From positions 1 through 64,000 of the forward strand of contig CAJXKO010000001.1 in assembly GCA_913055845.1 (NCBI GenBank): 64,000 nt of DNA, read 5' to 3'. A model generated the notes under the pieces. That model did not search any database, was not told where the DNA came from, and saw only the letters and a program-made list of their open reading frames with translations. Below, piece after piece: positions 44,681 to 53,308 of the stretch (positions are counted from its first letter, which is position 1; every line of letters begins with the position of its first letter). Made by a program: the position numbers and the translations under genes. This DNA comes from an uncultured Bacteroidota bacterium (GTDB lineage: Bacteria > Bacteroidota > Rhodothermia > Rhodothermales > Salinibacteraceae).

Positions 44681-46858
44681 ATGAAACACGCCCGCACCAT
44701 TGCGATGGCCACGACGCTGCTCGCCGACGGGCGGGCCGACGACGTGGTAGCCATGGTGGAGCCGTTGCTCGACTCGGTGACGGCCCCGGCCGCCAACACG
44801 GGACAGCTCCTGCTCCGGGGACTGCTGGCGCGTGTGGAAGGGACTCACCGCGACCGTCCGGAGCGGGCGCTCGAGTTGCTGCCGAGGACCGACGACGTGT
44901 CGGATGCCTGCACGTGCGTGCGAGCTGAGGTTGCGCTCTGGCGGGGCTGGGCCCGTGCCCGACGCGCCCCCCGCATGGACGAGGCCTCTCGCGCCCTCCG
45001 TTTGCTCAAGGAGAGCCAGGAATTGTTCGTGTCGATCTGCGACCCGGGAGGACGCTGCTGGGCCTTGCTCGGTCAAGCCCAGGCCTACGCGGCCCTTGAA
45101 GAATACGGGTTGATGCGACGAATGCTCGACGACGCGGAGGGCCTTTCGAGCCGCCTCCAAGACACCCAGGCCGAGCGGTGGCTCCACGAGCTTTCAATTT
45201 CAGCCCTCCGGTGTGCCGACGAGTACGAGCGTGCAGCCGAGCATCTGACGGCACTTCAGTCGATCGCCGACTCCTGGTCCGACCGACGCGTGGATGCACA
45301 CGCTGCCGCTCACACGGCGGCCCTCCGGCACGACCGGGAGGCCGAGCCGGCCGCTGTGCTCGACGCCGCCGACAAGGCCCTCTCCCGACTTCGCCCCAGC
45401 ACGGCCGCGGCTCTTCCCGCGGTGCTCCGTGCTGTAGACGCCCGCACGAGGGCCCTGTGCCGGCAGGGCGCATGGGACCGTGCCCTCGAGGGAATCGACG
45501 ACATCGAGTCGTCTCTTTCCGAAGAGAAGACTGCGGGCGCCTTCCTTCAGATGCTTCGAGCCCGCGTCGCGCTCCGTCGCGGCGAGCCAGAACGTGCTCA
45601 CGCGCTGCTCGACGCGACGTTCGACGAATCACTGCCGTCCCTCCCTGGCATTCCCCGCTCCCGCATCGCGCTGCTGTACGGCGCGATCTTCGACGCTCAG
45701 AACCGCCCCGAGCAGGCCCGGCGGTGGCAGCGACGCGCCCACCGGATCGCGCAGGAAAGCGGTCACCACTCTAATCAGCGACGCGCCGCTCAGGCCCTCC
45801 CGACTCGCACCGAGAGCCCCCCCGAGGTCTCCCCCACCGATCCTCTCATGCTCGTCGACGGCCTCGTGGCCGAGAGTCGCGAGATGCAGGCAGTGGCCGA
45901 GACGATCCGGCAGGTTCAGCCGAGCCACAGTCCAGTGCTCGTCACCGGCGAGGGCGGGACCGGCAAACGTCTCGTGGCACGGGCCCTACACGCAACGAGC
46001 ACACGAGCGAACGGGCCGCTGGAGACAATCTCCTGCGATCCGACGCAGGCCGGCGAGTCCCTGGAGACACGACTCTTTGGGGACGACCGAACCGAGGCCC
46101 CGAGATCCGGCGCTCTCCAAGCAGCCGACGGGGGGACGCTCATCGTCGAGGACGTGGATGCCCTTCCTCAACCGCTCCAATCGCTGCTTCTCGACGTTCT
46201 CGACACGGGACGCCTTGCGGCCCGAAGTGACTTCCACAAACCGGTAGACGTCCGTGTAATCGCCACGACGACCGCCGATCTTGACGCTCGTGTTCAGGAA
46301 GATCGGTTTCGGCGAGCCCTTCGAGACCGCCTCCGCGTGATCTCTCTGCACGTACCACCGCTTCGCGAGCGGCGTCCCGACATCCCGCTTCTCGCCCGCT
46401 ACTTTCTAGACCAACTCCGGCCAACCGACTCGGCGCTCGTCTCCATTACGCAGCCGGCTATGGAGGCGCTTCTCCGCTACAACTGGCCCGGCAACGTGCG
46501 CCAGCTCCGAAACGAGATTGAACGCGCCCTGGTGCACGTGCAGAGCGAACCGGCCCCCACGATCGGCCTTGATATTCTAAGCGATGCGATCGTGGAGGGC
46601 GCCCGAAAGAGCCGCTCGCCCCAAACGGCCCAGGAGAACCCCGACGCCATCCTGGAGCCCGACCAAACGCTCAGCGATGTCCTCTCGCGCACCGAGAAGG
46701 CCGTGATTGAGCGGGTGTTGGGGGCCTGCGACGGCCAAGTGACTGCATCGGCAGATGTGCTCGGGCTCACCCGTCAGGGCTTGTACAAAAAGATGAAGCG
46801 TCTCGACATCGACGCTTCTTCATTTCAGTCCTCCTCCGAACCAACCCCTACGGCTTGA
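44681..46858 (+). CDS. AAA+/Fis regulator without GAFTGA, TPR-like sensor
   Basis: 725 residues from the ATG at 44681 (a GTG at 44642 would add 13). Residues about 1-400 are helical TPR-like repeats with cysteines at 77, 79, 120 and 126 ('DACTCV', 'ICDPGGRCW'). Residues about 415-640 resemble the sigma-54 activator AAA+ domain: Walker A 'GEGGTGKR', sensor 'VRVIATTTADLDARV', arginine-finger region 'FRRALRDRL', 'PPLRERRPDIPLL', 'YNWPGNVRQLRNEI'. The sigma-54-contacting GAFTGA loop is absent (the slot reads 'LFGDDRTEAPRSGALQAAD'), and Walker B is 'LIVEDV', not the usual 'LFLDEI'. C-terminus is a Fis-type helix-turn-helix ('RVLGACDGQVTASADVLGL'). Like TyrR-class proteins it probably acts without sigma-54. 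It starts 60 bases after sufT on the same strand. Confidence 0.85.
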   Translation: MKHARTIAMATTLLADGRADDVVAMVEPLLDSVTAPAANTGQLLLRGLLARVEGTHRDRPERALELLPRTDDVSDACTCVRAEVALWRGWARARRAPRMDEASRALRLLKESQELFVSICDPGGRCWALLGQAQAYAALEEYGLMRRMLDDAEGLSSRLQDTQAERWLHELSISALRCADEYERAAEHLTALQSIADSWSDRRVDAHAAAHTAALRHDREAEPAAVLDAADKALSRLRPSTAAALPAVLRAVDARTRALCRQGAWDRALEGIDDIESSLSEEKTAGAFLQMLRARVALRRGEPERAHALLDATFDESLPSLPGIPRSRIALLYGAIFDAQNRPEQARRWQRRAHRIAQESGHHSNQRRAAQALPTRTESPPEVSPTDPLMLVDGLVAESREMQAVAETIRQVQPSHSPVLVTGEGGTGKRLVARALHATSTRANGPLETISCDPTQAGESLETRLFGDDRTEAPRSGALQAADGGTLIVEDVDALPQPLQSLLLDVLDTGRLAARSDFHKPVDVRVIATTTADLDARVQEDRFRRALRDRLRVISLHVPPLRERRPDIPLLARYFLDQLRPTDSALVSITQPAMEALLRYNWPGNVRQLRNEIERALVHVQSEPAPTIGLDILSDAIVEGARKSRSPQTAQENPDAILEPDQTLSDVLSRTEKAVIERVLGACDGQVTASADVLGLTRQGLYKKMKRLDIDASSFQSSSEPTPTA

Positions 46859-46891
46859 GCGCACGAATTGCCTCTCGCCTTTCTCCACCCC

Positions 46892-47305
46892 ATGGCTACG
46901 AAGAATCCCTCGACACCGGACTCGACGATTTCTACCGATGTCCGCCTGGACCATGCCTCGGTCATGACGTCCGACCTCGACGAGGCGGTGTCGTTCTACG
47001 TCGACGTCATTGGGCTGTCGCTCCGCACCGTCGAAGACGATCCGGTTCGGGATGGGCGCGAGCGGGCCATGCTGACGGATGCACAGGGGGGAGACGTCAT
47101 CGAACTCATTGAGATGGAAGAGATGCAGCATCCCTCCGTGCCAGGACGCGGCGGCATTCACCACCTCGGTTTTTCCCTTTCCCCGCGCGAATGGCACTCG
47201 CTGCGCTCCCGCCTCGACGCGGCCGACCACTCCTACGAAGAGGTCAAAGGCCGCATATTCGTACGGGACGCGGACGGCCTAGTGCTCGAGGTTGAGAAGA
47301 AATAG
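46892..47305 (+). CDS. VOC/glyoxalase-fold protein
   Basis: 137 residues from the ATG at 46892. 'VRLDHASVMTSDLDEAVSFYVDVIGL' opens a vicinal-oxygen-chelate module; a second half with 'GGIHHLGFSLSPREWHSL' and an ending 'RDADGLVLEVEKK' follow. Candidate metal ligands are His in 'LDHAS' and 'GIHHLGF' and Glu in the last strand ('LVLEV'), as in glyoxalase/dioxygenase relatives. Substrate unknown. It follows the regulator by about 33 bases and may belong to the same transcript. Confidence 0.82.
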   Translation: MATKNPSTPDSTISTDVRLDHASVMTSDLDEAVSFYVDVIGLSLRTVEDDPVRDGRERAMLTDAQGGDVIELIEMEEMQHPSVPGRGGIHHLGFSLSPREWHSLRSRLDAADHSYEEVKGRIFVRDADGLVLEVEKK

Positions 47306-47340
47306 CCGCCTGCACTGTCTCTATTCCGAGTGCGCAAGGA

Positions 47341-48021
47341 CTACTCCGCTTTGTCCTCGGACCGACGGCCCGGTGTCCGCACGACATCCGTGAGCTCATT
47401 CTCATCGTCGGGCTGCACCTCAACGCCCCGCCGCTCCAGTAGGCGCCCACACATCTCAATCGCCTCGACGAGCCCTTCCGTGAGGTTGTCGTTTTTGATG
47501 CCACGTCGGATGCGCGTCACGACCTCTGCCCAATCATCGGGCGCAACCTGTTGATTGATGCCGGTGTCGCCAAGCACCTCAATCCGGTGCTCGCGGAGCG
47601 ACACGAAGAGCAGGATGCCGGTACGGTCGCGAGTGTCGAACACCTCCTCCTCCACGAACGCCTGGAGAGCCCGCCGGTGCACCGTGTCGTCGAGACGTTC
47701 GCTTCCCGCAAGGAGTCGCTGCAGCGGGTACACGTACCGGGCCAGCAGCGCCCCAACCGTGCCCGCCGCAAGCACCGACAGGGCCACCCCCCACGGCGCA
47801 AAGAGCCAGGCCAGTCCCCACCCGGTGTAGAAGCGGAGGGTGAGGAGCACGACGAGGAGCGTTACCAGTACCGCGGCGCCGGCGCCCCGCCACACCGCCT
47901 CCTCGTAGTCGTCGCTCCGCGGCACGACCACCGGCACAATCTCGCCGGCGGTCCGCTCCTCCGCACGACCCACCGCATCTTGGATGCGATCCAGATCGAG
48001 ACGATCAATCATCGTGTACAT
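47341..48021 (-). CDS. TPM-domain membrane protein
   Basis: 226 residues from the ATG at 48021. The TPM (YgcG-type) domain is split around two transmembrane helices (about 50-70 and 75-98): 'IQDAVGRAEERTAGEIVPVVV' before and 'RTGILLFVSLREHRIEVLGDTGINQ' with 'LVEAIEMCGRLL' after. TPM proteins are found at membranes and some have phosphatase-like activity; none is proven here. The C-terminal tail is acidic. Convergent with the VOC gene. Confidence 0.8.
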   Translation of the reverse strand: MYTMIDRLDLDRIQDAVGRAEERTAGEIVPVVVPRSDDYEEAVWRGAGAAVLVTLLVVLLTLRFYTGWGLAWLFAPWGVALSVLAAGTVGALLARYVYPLQRLLAGSERLDDTVHRRALQAFVEEEVFDTRDRTGILLFVSLREHRIEVLGDTGINQQVAPDDWAEVVTRIRRGIKNDNLTEGLVEAIEMCGRLLERRGVEVQPDDENELTDVVRTPGRRSEDKAE

Positions 48022-48122
48022 CGCGACGGGGCGCTCTGGTCCGGGAAAATCCGAGCGTCTGAAGGTGAGTAGGTGGTTACGCAAACGCAGGCCATCGGTT
48101 GCGAAGCCCCTTCCGCCCCGAC

Positions 48123-49427
48123 TTAGTCTCCGCCGTCCGCCCCTCCCCCTGCAGACGCCTCCCGTCGCTCCTCGATGACCGTGAGGGCCCGATCGGCCTG
48201 CTGAAAGAAGGGCGACCCGTTCTCGGCAAACCGCTTTACCTTCTCAAACTGCCGGGTTGCCTGATCCAGTCGGTTGATCTGCAGGAGCGCAAGCCCCTTC
48301 TGGAACCGTGCCGGGACGAAGGTAGAGTCCTCCTCTAGCACGCCATTAATGGCCTCAATCCCCTGCATCGGCTCGTTGGTGAGCAAATAGGCCTCCCCCA
48401 TGCGAGTGCGGGCGTCAAGATCGTCGGGACGCTGCTCGGCCACGGTCCCGTAGGCCTGCGCGGCGTGCCGGGCCACCTGGAAGACCTGCTCGCGCTGACC
48501 CTGTCCCTGCAGCTTTTGCATCCACCGGTACAGCAGATCGGCAGTCCGACGACGGGCGTCGACCCTGTCCGTGGCGTCCGCAACCTCTTTTTGCACGAGG
48601 GCCGCCCGGCCTGGGTGCCCGGCCCCAATGTAGAGATTTACGAGTTCCACCTGGAACTGCCGCTTGCCACTGCCGGAGGCCTGCTGGACGCGGGTGCGCA
48701 GCGAATCGATCTGCTGTGCGATGGAGCCGGTAAGCGAATCCGCGGTCTGGTCGAGAAGCGTCTGAAGATCCGTGGGGGCCGGCTGCCCGCCGCCGGATGC
48801 CATCGGACGCTGCTGCTGTCCTCCCGGGGAACGAGCCCCCGCTCCCCCTCCTGTGCCGTCCGTTTGGCCGGCCTGGGCGGAGGGGCCGTTCGCGCCCTCC
48901 CCTTCACTCCACGTCTGTTGGGCACTCCATTGAGTCGCGAAAAACAAACCAATCACCAGTGCCAGCGCCCCCCCCACGACGAGCACAATCTGGCGCCCCA
49001 TGGCGACCTGCTCGCCGTCGCCTGAATCGTCAGACGCCTCGCGTTGCTCAGCGTCCTTCGGCTCGGGCTCGGTGGAACTGGAGCCAGTGGGAAGATCGGC
49101 GGCCACGCGTCGGGTGCCGGCGGGCGCGGCGGCGGAAAGGTCCTGAAGCTCTTCGCCACACTGGCTGCAATAGCGGGCCCCCGGCGGGTTCTCCCAGCCG
49201 CACTGATTGCAAAATACGCTTTGCCCTTCGGACTCCGCCGCGTCCGGTTCCTCCGCTCCCCCTGGAGCGTCCGCGGCCGCTGGGGTGTCGTCCAAAGCGT
49301 CCGTGTCGTCGGATTCGTCCGGGGCGTCGGAGGCCGCGTCCAGCATCGTTCCACATAGGTCACAGCGAGCCGTCCCGGCAGGCACGCGGGCCCCGCAGGA
49401 CGGGCACGTTCGATTGTCGGCAGTCAT
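48123..49427 (-). CDS. Zinc-ribbon, transmembrane, TPR protein
   Basis: 434 residues from the ATG at 49427. Two zinc ribbons begin the protein: 'CPSCGARVPAGTARCDLCG' and, after an acidic spacer, 'CNQCGWENPPGARYCSQCG'. One transmembrane helix lies near residues 147-165 ('IVLVVGGALALVIGLFFATQW'), followed by a Gly/Gln/Pro-rich stretch and TPR-like helices to the end ('ARTRMGEAYLLTNEPMQGIEAI', 'LLQINRLDQATRQFEKVKRF'). Ribbons would be cytoplasmic and TPRs periplasmic. Likely a membrane scaffold; function unknown. Confidence 0.75.
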   Translation of the reverse strand: MTADNRTCPSCGARVPAGTARCDLCGTMLDAASDAPDESDDTDALDDTPAAADAPGGAEEPDAAESEGQSVFCNQCGWENPPGARYCSQCGEELQDLSAAAPAGTRRVAADLPTGSSSTEPEPKDAEQREASDDSGDGEQVAMGRQIVLVVGGALALVIGLFFATQWSAQQTWSEGEGANGPSAQAGQTDGTGGGAGARSPGGQQQRPMASGGGQPAPTDLQTLLDQTADSLTGSIAQQIDSLRTRVQQASGSGKRQFQVELVNLYIGAGHPGRAALVQKEVADATDRVDARRRTADLLYRWMQKLQGQGQREQVFQVARHAAQAYGTVAEQRPDDLDARTRMGEAYLLTNEPMQGIEAINGVLEEDSTFVPARFQKGLALLQINRLDQATRQFEKVKRFAENGSPFFQQADRALTVIEERREASAGGGADGGD

Positions 49428-49471
49428 GATGCGGTAGTTAGGCAACACACAGGATGATGCAGGGGCCGGGG

Positions 49472-49768
49472 CTACTCCTCGTCCGCCTTGTGGGCCGCGT
49501 CTACGGCGTCACTCAGCTTGTCCGATGGGCGAAAGACCGGCTTGTACCGTGCTTCGATCTCAACCGGTTCGTTGGTCTGGGGGTTGCGCCCTGTTCGGGG
49601 CGCGCGGTGCTGGACCTCGAACACGCCAAAGCCCCGAAGCTCAATGCGCTTGCCCTCCTTCATTGCGCCTCGCACGGCGGTCATAAAGCCCTCCACGACC
49701 GCCCGCGTTTCGATTTTCGTGAGGCCTGTTCCATTCGCAATCTGGTCAATGAGATCTGCTTTGGTCAT
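49472..49768 (-). CDS. HU-family DNA-binding protein
   Basis: Histone-like nucleoid protein, 98 residues. 'MTKADLIDQIANGTGLTKIETRAVVEGFM' is the standard HU helical start, 'KRIELRGFGVFEVQHRAPRTGRNPQT' the beta-arm with the DNA-intercalating 'GRNP' turn. The end 'KPVFRPSDKLSDAVDAA' is also standard, then a few acidic residues. Binds DNA as a dimer in the cytoplasm. HU versus IHF cannot be decided. Divergent from the M1 peptidase gene. Confidence 0.95.
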   Translation of the reverse strand: MTKADLIDQIANGTGLTKIETRAVVEGFMTAVRGAMKEGKRIELRGFGVFEVQHRAPRTGRNPQTNEPVEIEARYKPVFRPSDKLSDAVDAAHKADEE

Positions 49769-50011
49769 GGACTCGATGGAATGAAAGTGAGTGGAGTCGC
49801 GAGCGTGTGCCTCCGGTTGGAGGGTCGTCGGCCGCGCGTTGACGATCGCGCGTTGGAATCCGCGGTCAACGCTCTTTATGGAACGGGTTGTGCATGTCTC
49901 TCACACGTTTGCGGTGCGACCCATGATTCGGAAGGCGGCAAGAATCTTTTTTCGTTCGGGGATGAGGCAGAAACATTCAGGCCCATACGCCGAAGGATAG
50001 ACTCAGTATTG

Positions 50012-50027
50012 ATATTTTCGGTCTTTG
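50012..50027 (+). promoter_or_regulatory. Promoter-like element before M1 peptidase gene
   Basis: atattttcggtctttg, nearly the same as the 6193-6207 element, 25 bases before the ATG at 50052. The TATTTTCG core resembles a TAnnTTTG box; no TTG lies at the expected -33 position. Confidence 0.3.
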
Positions 50028-50051
50028 CTGTTCTCCCACCTGTCCGCTCCA

Positions 50052-53000
50052 ATGACCACTCGCCTGGCCCCGCTGCTCGCCGCCACGCTTCTTTACGTGC
50101 TTCCCGCCCTTGGCCAATCCCCGAATCAATGGCAACAGCACGTGGACTACGAGATGGACGTGCGCCTGAACCCCGAAACGCATCAGGTGGACGGACAGCA
50201 GCGGCTCACCTACACCAACAACTCGCCGGACACCCTCCACACGGTCTATTACCATCTCTACTTCAACGCCTTCCATCCCGAGTCCATGTTTGCGGAGCGC
50301 CACCGCCACCTCCCCGACCCGGACGGGCGGACCGTGCCCCGCATCTTCAACCTGGAGCCCGATGAGCAGGGCTGGTACGAGATCGGATCGCTCACCCAGG
50401 ATGGAGAGTCGGTGTCCTACGAGGTCGACGAGACGATCCTGCGCGTGGACCTGGCGGAGCCCATCCGGCCGGGCGAGTCGACCACGTTCGTCATGAACTA
50501 CCGCTCGCAGGTGCCCCTGCAGACGCGACGCAGTGGGCGCGACAGTCGAGGCGACCAGATCGACTACACCATGACGCAGTGGTACCCCAAGATGGCGGAA
50601 TACGACGAGCGGGGCTGGCACGCCAATTTCTACGTCAACCGCGAGTACTACGCACCCTACGGCGAGTTCGACGTCGAGATCACCCTTCCCACCGAGTACA
50701 CGATCGGCGCGACGGGCGTCCTCCAGAACCCCGAGGAAGTGGGCCATGGCTACAACATCAAGGGGGACGGCACCTGGCGTCCGTCGGACGGCCTGCCGGA
50801 CACCGACTCGCTCACGTGGCACTTTACCGCCGAGGACGTGCACAACTTCGCGTGGTCGGCCGATCCGGACTACATCCACGACAAGGTGACGGAGGACGGC
50901 ACCACGCATCACATCCTCTACAAACCGAACGTGGCCGAACAGTGGCAGCCGTTCAAGGACGACATGCCGGAGCTCACGGCGTATTTCAACGAGGAGTACG
51001 GCCCCTACCCCTATCCGCAGATGACGGTGGCGCAGGGAGGCGACGGTGGCATGGAGTACCCAATGTTCACCGTCGTGAGCAGCTACGACGGCCCGGCCTT
51101 CGAGGAAAAAAGCAGCTACCGCTCAGTGCTGGGGACCACCGTGCACGAGTTTGCGCACATGTGGTACTATTCGGCCCTGGGTACGAACGAGGCCGACTAC
51201 GCCTGGATGGACGAGGGCTTCACGACCTACGCGACAGAGGAGGGCATGGCGTACCTTATGGACCGCCCCGCCGACCACACGGGCGACCGGCGTGCTGTAG
51301 TCTACATGCACAAGCTCGGGCTAGCGGAGCCCTTCAGCACCCCCGCCGACTGGTTCCAGACCAATCTGGCCTACGGCATCACCTCCTACCCCGGCGGATC
51401 GATGTTCGTAGATATGATGGGCTACGTGATTGGCGACGAGCAGCGCGACCAGTGGCTAAAGCGCTATTTCCGGGAGCGTGAAGGCATGCATCCGGACCCC
51501 TACGACCTGGAGCTGTTTGCGGAGCAGGAGAGCGGCCTCATGCTCGACTGGTACTTCTACCAGTTCACCCGCTCGACGCGCACGGTGGATGACGCGATTG
51601 CGGACCTTGACCAGCAACAAACCCCGAACGGCGTGGAGGTGGACCTCACCCTCAGGCGCGAGGGCTCGATTCGAATGCCCCAGGACGTGAAGCTCACCCT
51701 GGCCGACGGCTCCACGCAGTGGCTCAACGTCCCCCTCGCGTCGATGCACGGCCACAAGCCAGTGCCCGACGACTGGATCGTCACCGAGCCGTGGCCCTGG
51801 GTCGCACCGAAGAAGACCTTCACGGTGACGGTGCCGAGTCGGGTGGAAAAGGCGGTGATTGATCCGAATGGCGAGACGCCGGACGTGAACCGCCTCAACA
51901 ACTCGACCTCCCTGCCCCTTAAGACGCGGTTCCTCCGTGCTCCGCAGTCGCGCTGGTCGCACTACGAACTGGGCGTGCGGCCGCTGGCCGGATACGCGCA
52001 CGACTTCGGCTTCGGCGGCGGCGTGCAGGTGCAGGGCCAGTACTTCCGGGGCGAGCGTCGACTCCGCGGCATGGTCACCCTCTGGCCCGAGGTGCTCTTT
52101 TCCGGAGGTGACGATCCGTCGCTGGTCGACGAGCCGATGACGCCCACTCCGATTCTCTTTCCTGATATGGACACGGGCTCGTGGTTCGACGGGCTCGACT
52201 ACGAACTTCGCTACGAGCGCCCCTTCCCCCCCTTCGGCGCCCGCGCTACGGTCGAACTGGCCGCCACGAAACACCTCGGCGTACTGGAGAACCGACTCTC
52301 CCTCCGGGCCCCGCTCCGTTCGCCACTTGCGGAGACGAACGAGCGCCTTCGCCTCTCGCTTCTTCAGCAGCTGAACCCGAGTGATCGTGTCTACGGGCTT
52401 ATCCGAACCGGCATCACGTACCGAAATCCTCAGGGACGGACTCAGACAGCCCTGTTCACCGCAAATCCCTGGGGCCAGTCGCATGCCGTTTCCGCCCGGC
52501 TCGACTACACGAAGACTCGGGACGGGGACCGGCTGTCGGCCTTCGCGGAACTTGGCGGGACCCTTCGCGCCTTCGAAACTCCCGGCCTTCCTGGGAGCTT
52601 CGACCAGGCCTCTCGCCTCTCCCTGACGGCACAAGAAACCGAACACTTCGGCCCCTTCACCGGCCAGGCGAACGTCCAATTCGGCCTCGGCACCGATGGT
52701 TTGCTCCCCCACAAGCGCTTCGTACTGGGCGGGCGCTCCCTGGAGTCGCAGTGGCGCAACGACACGTATCGCCAGAGCAGCGCGGCGTTCGAGCAGCCGG
52801 TTGTTGATGGCCATCTCGTTGGATTCGGCCCGGCGGGCCCGGTGGCCTATCTTCGTGCCCCGAACGGCCGTTTCGGGCTCGCGGGCGAAAACGTCGTGGC
52901 CGGCCGCCTCTCGATCGGCGGCGCTCCCTTTTCGAACGTGAATCCCCTGTCCCCCCTGCGGCTCTCTGTCTTCTCTGGCCTCGGTACCACGTGGGACGAG

Positions 53001-53231
53001 GGCGCGTTCCTCGCCGGCTTTGACACGGATGATTTAAAGGCCGACGCTGGATTCGGGGCAAGCTACGATGTGTCACAGATCCCGCATCTCGGACGCTGGA
53101 CCGCGCAGTCCGATTTCCTCCAGAACCTCAAGATCGTCTCGAAATTCCCTGTTTGGGCCAGCGACCCGGAATTCATTGAGGGCAACAGCGATGAGTTTGA
53201 GTTCCGCTGGCTCATTGGGATCGAGCTCTAG
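50052..53231 (+). CDS. M1 peptidase fused to an outer-membrane barrel
   Basis: 1059 residues from the ATG at 50052, signal peptide ending 'LPALGQ'. Residues about 20-560 are an M1 (gluzincin) metallopeptidase: substrate-binding 'GGDGGMEYP', zinc motif HEFAH at about 365-369 followed 18 residues later by the Glu in 'WMDEGFTTYATEEG', and a catalytic-type Tyr further on. Residues about 625-1059 do not match peptidase domains; they show alternating amphipathic strands, Gly/aromatic turns and a final 'SDEFEFRWLIGIEL' strand, as in surface-antigen type outer-membrane barrels. So the peptidase is probably held at the outer membrane, and faces either periplasm or outside. The fusion is unusual. Confidence 0.85.
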   Translation: MTTRLAPLLAATLLYVLPALGQSPNQWQQHVDYEMDVRLNPETHQVDGQQRLTYTNNSPDTLHTVYYHLYFNAFHPESMFAERHRHLPDPDGRTVPRIFNLEPDEQGWYEIGSLTQDGESVSYEVDETILRVDLAEPIRPGESTTFVMNYRSQVPLQTRRSGRDSRGDQIDYTMTQWYPKMAEYDERGWHANFYVNREYYAPYGEFDVEITLPTEYTIGATGVLQNPEEVGHGYNIKGDGTWRPSDGLPDTDSLTWHFTAEDVHNFAWSADPDYIHDKVTEDGTTHHILYKPNVAEQWQPFKDDMPELTAYFNEEYGPYPYPQMTVAQGGDGGMEYPMFTVVSSYDGPAFEEKSSYRSVLGTTVHEFAHMWYYSALGTNEADYAWMDEGFTTYATEEGMAYLMDRPADHTGDRRAVVYMHKLGLAEPFSTPADWFQTNLAYGITSYPGGSMFVDMMGYVIGDEQRDQWLKRYFREREGMHPDPYDLELFAEQESGLMLDWYFYQFTRSTRTVDDAIADLDQQQTPNGVEVDLTLRREGSIRMPQDVKLTLADGSTQWLNVPLASMHGHKPVPDDWIVTEPWPWVAPKKTFTVTVPSRVEKAVIDPNGETPDVNRLNNSTSLPLKTRFLRAPQSRWSHYELGVRPLAGYAHDFGFGGGVQVQGQYFRGERRLRGMVTLWPEVLFSGGDDPSLVDEPMTPTPILFPDMDTGSWFDGLDYELRYERPFPPFGARATVELAATKHLGVLENRLSLRAPLRSPLAETNERLRLSLLQQLNPSDRVYGLIRTGITYRNPQGRTQTALFTANPWGQSHAVSARLDYTKTRDGDRLSAFAELGGTLRAFETPGLPGSFDQASRLSLTAQETEHFGPFTGQANVQFGLGTDGLLPHKRFVLGGRSLESQWRNDTYRQSSAAFEQPVVDGHLVGFGPAGPVAYLRAPNGRFGLAGENVVAGRLSIGGAPFSNVNPLSPLRLSVFSGLGTTWDEGAFLAGFDTDDLKADAGFGASYDVSQIPHLGRWTAQSDFLQNLKIVSKFPVWASDPEFIEGNSDEFEFRWLIGIEL

Positions 53232-53240
53232 GGGTGGACG

Positions 53241-53306
53241 GTGGAGGTATGAAGGATGAACGGATCAGAAACGGCTCCTCAGCCCCTCATACTTCCATCC
53301 TTCCAC
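53241..53306. repeat. 20-bp imperfect intergenic hairpin
   Basis: gtggaggtatgaaggatgaa (53241-53260) pairs with 53287-53306 over 16 of 20 positions plus one wobble. It starts just after the M1 peptidase stop and ends just before the convergent DUF4174 stop. The arms are built of related ggaggtatg/gaaggatg units. Likely a two-way terminator or 3'-end stabiliser. Confidence 0.55.
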
Positions 53307-53308
53307 AC

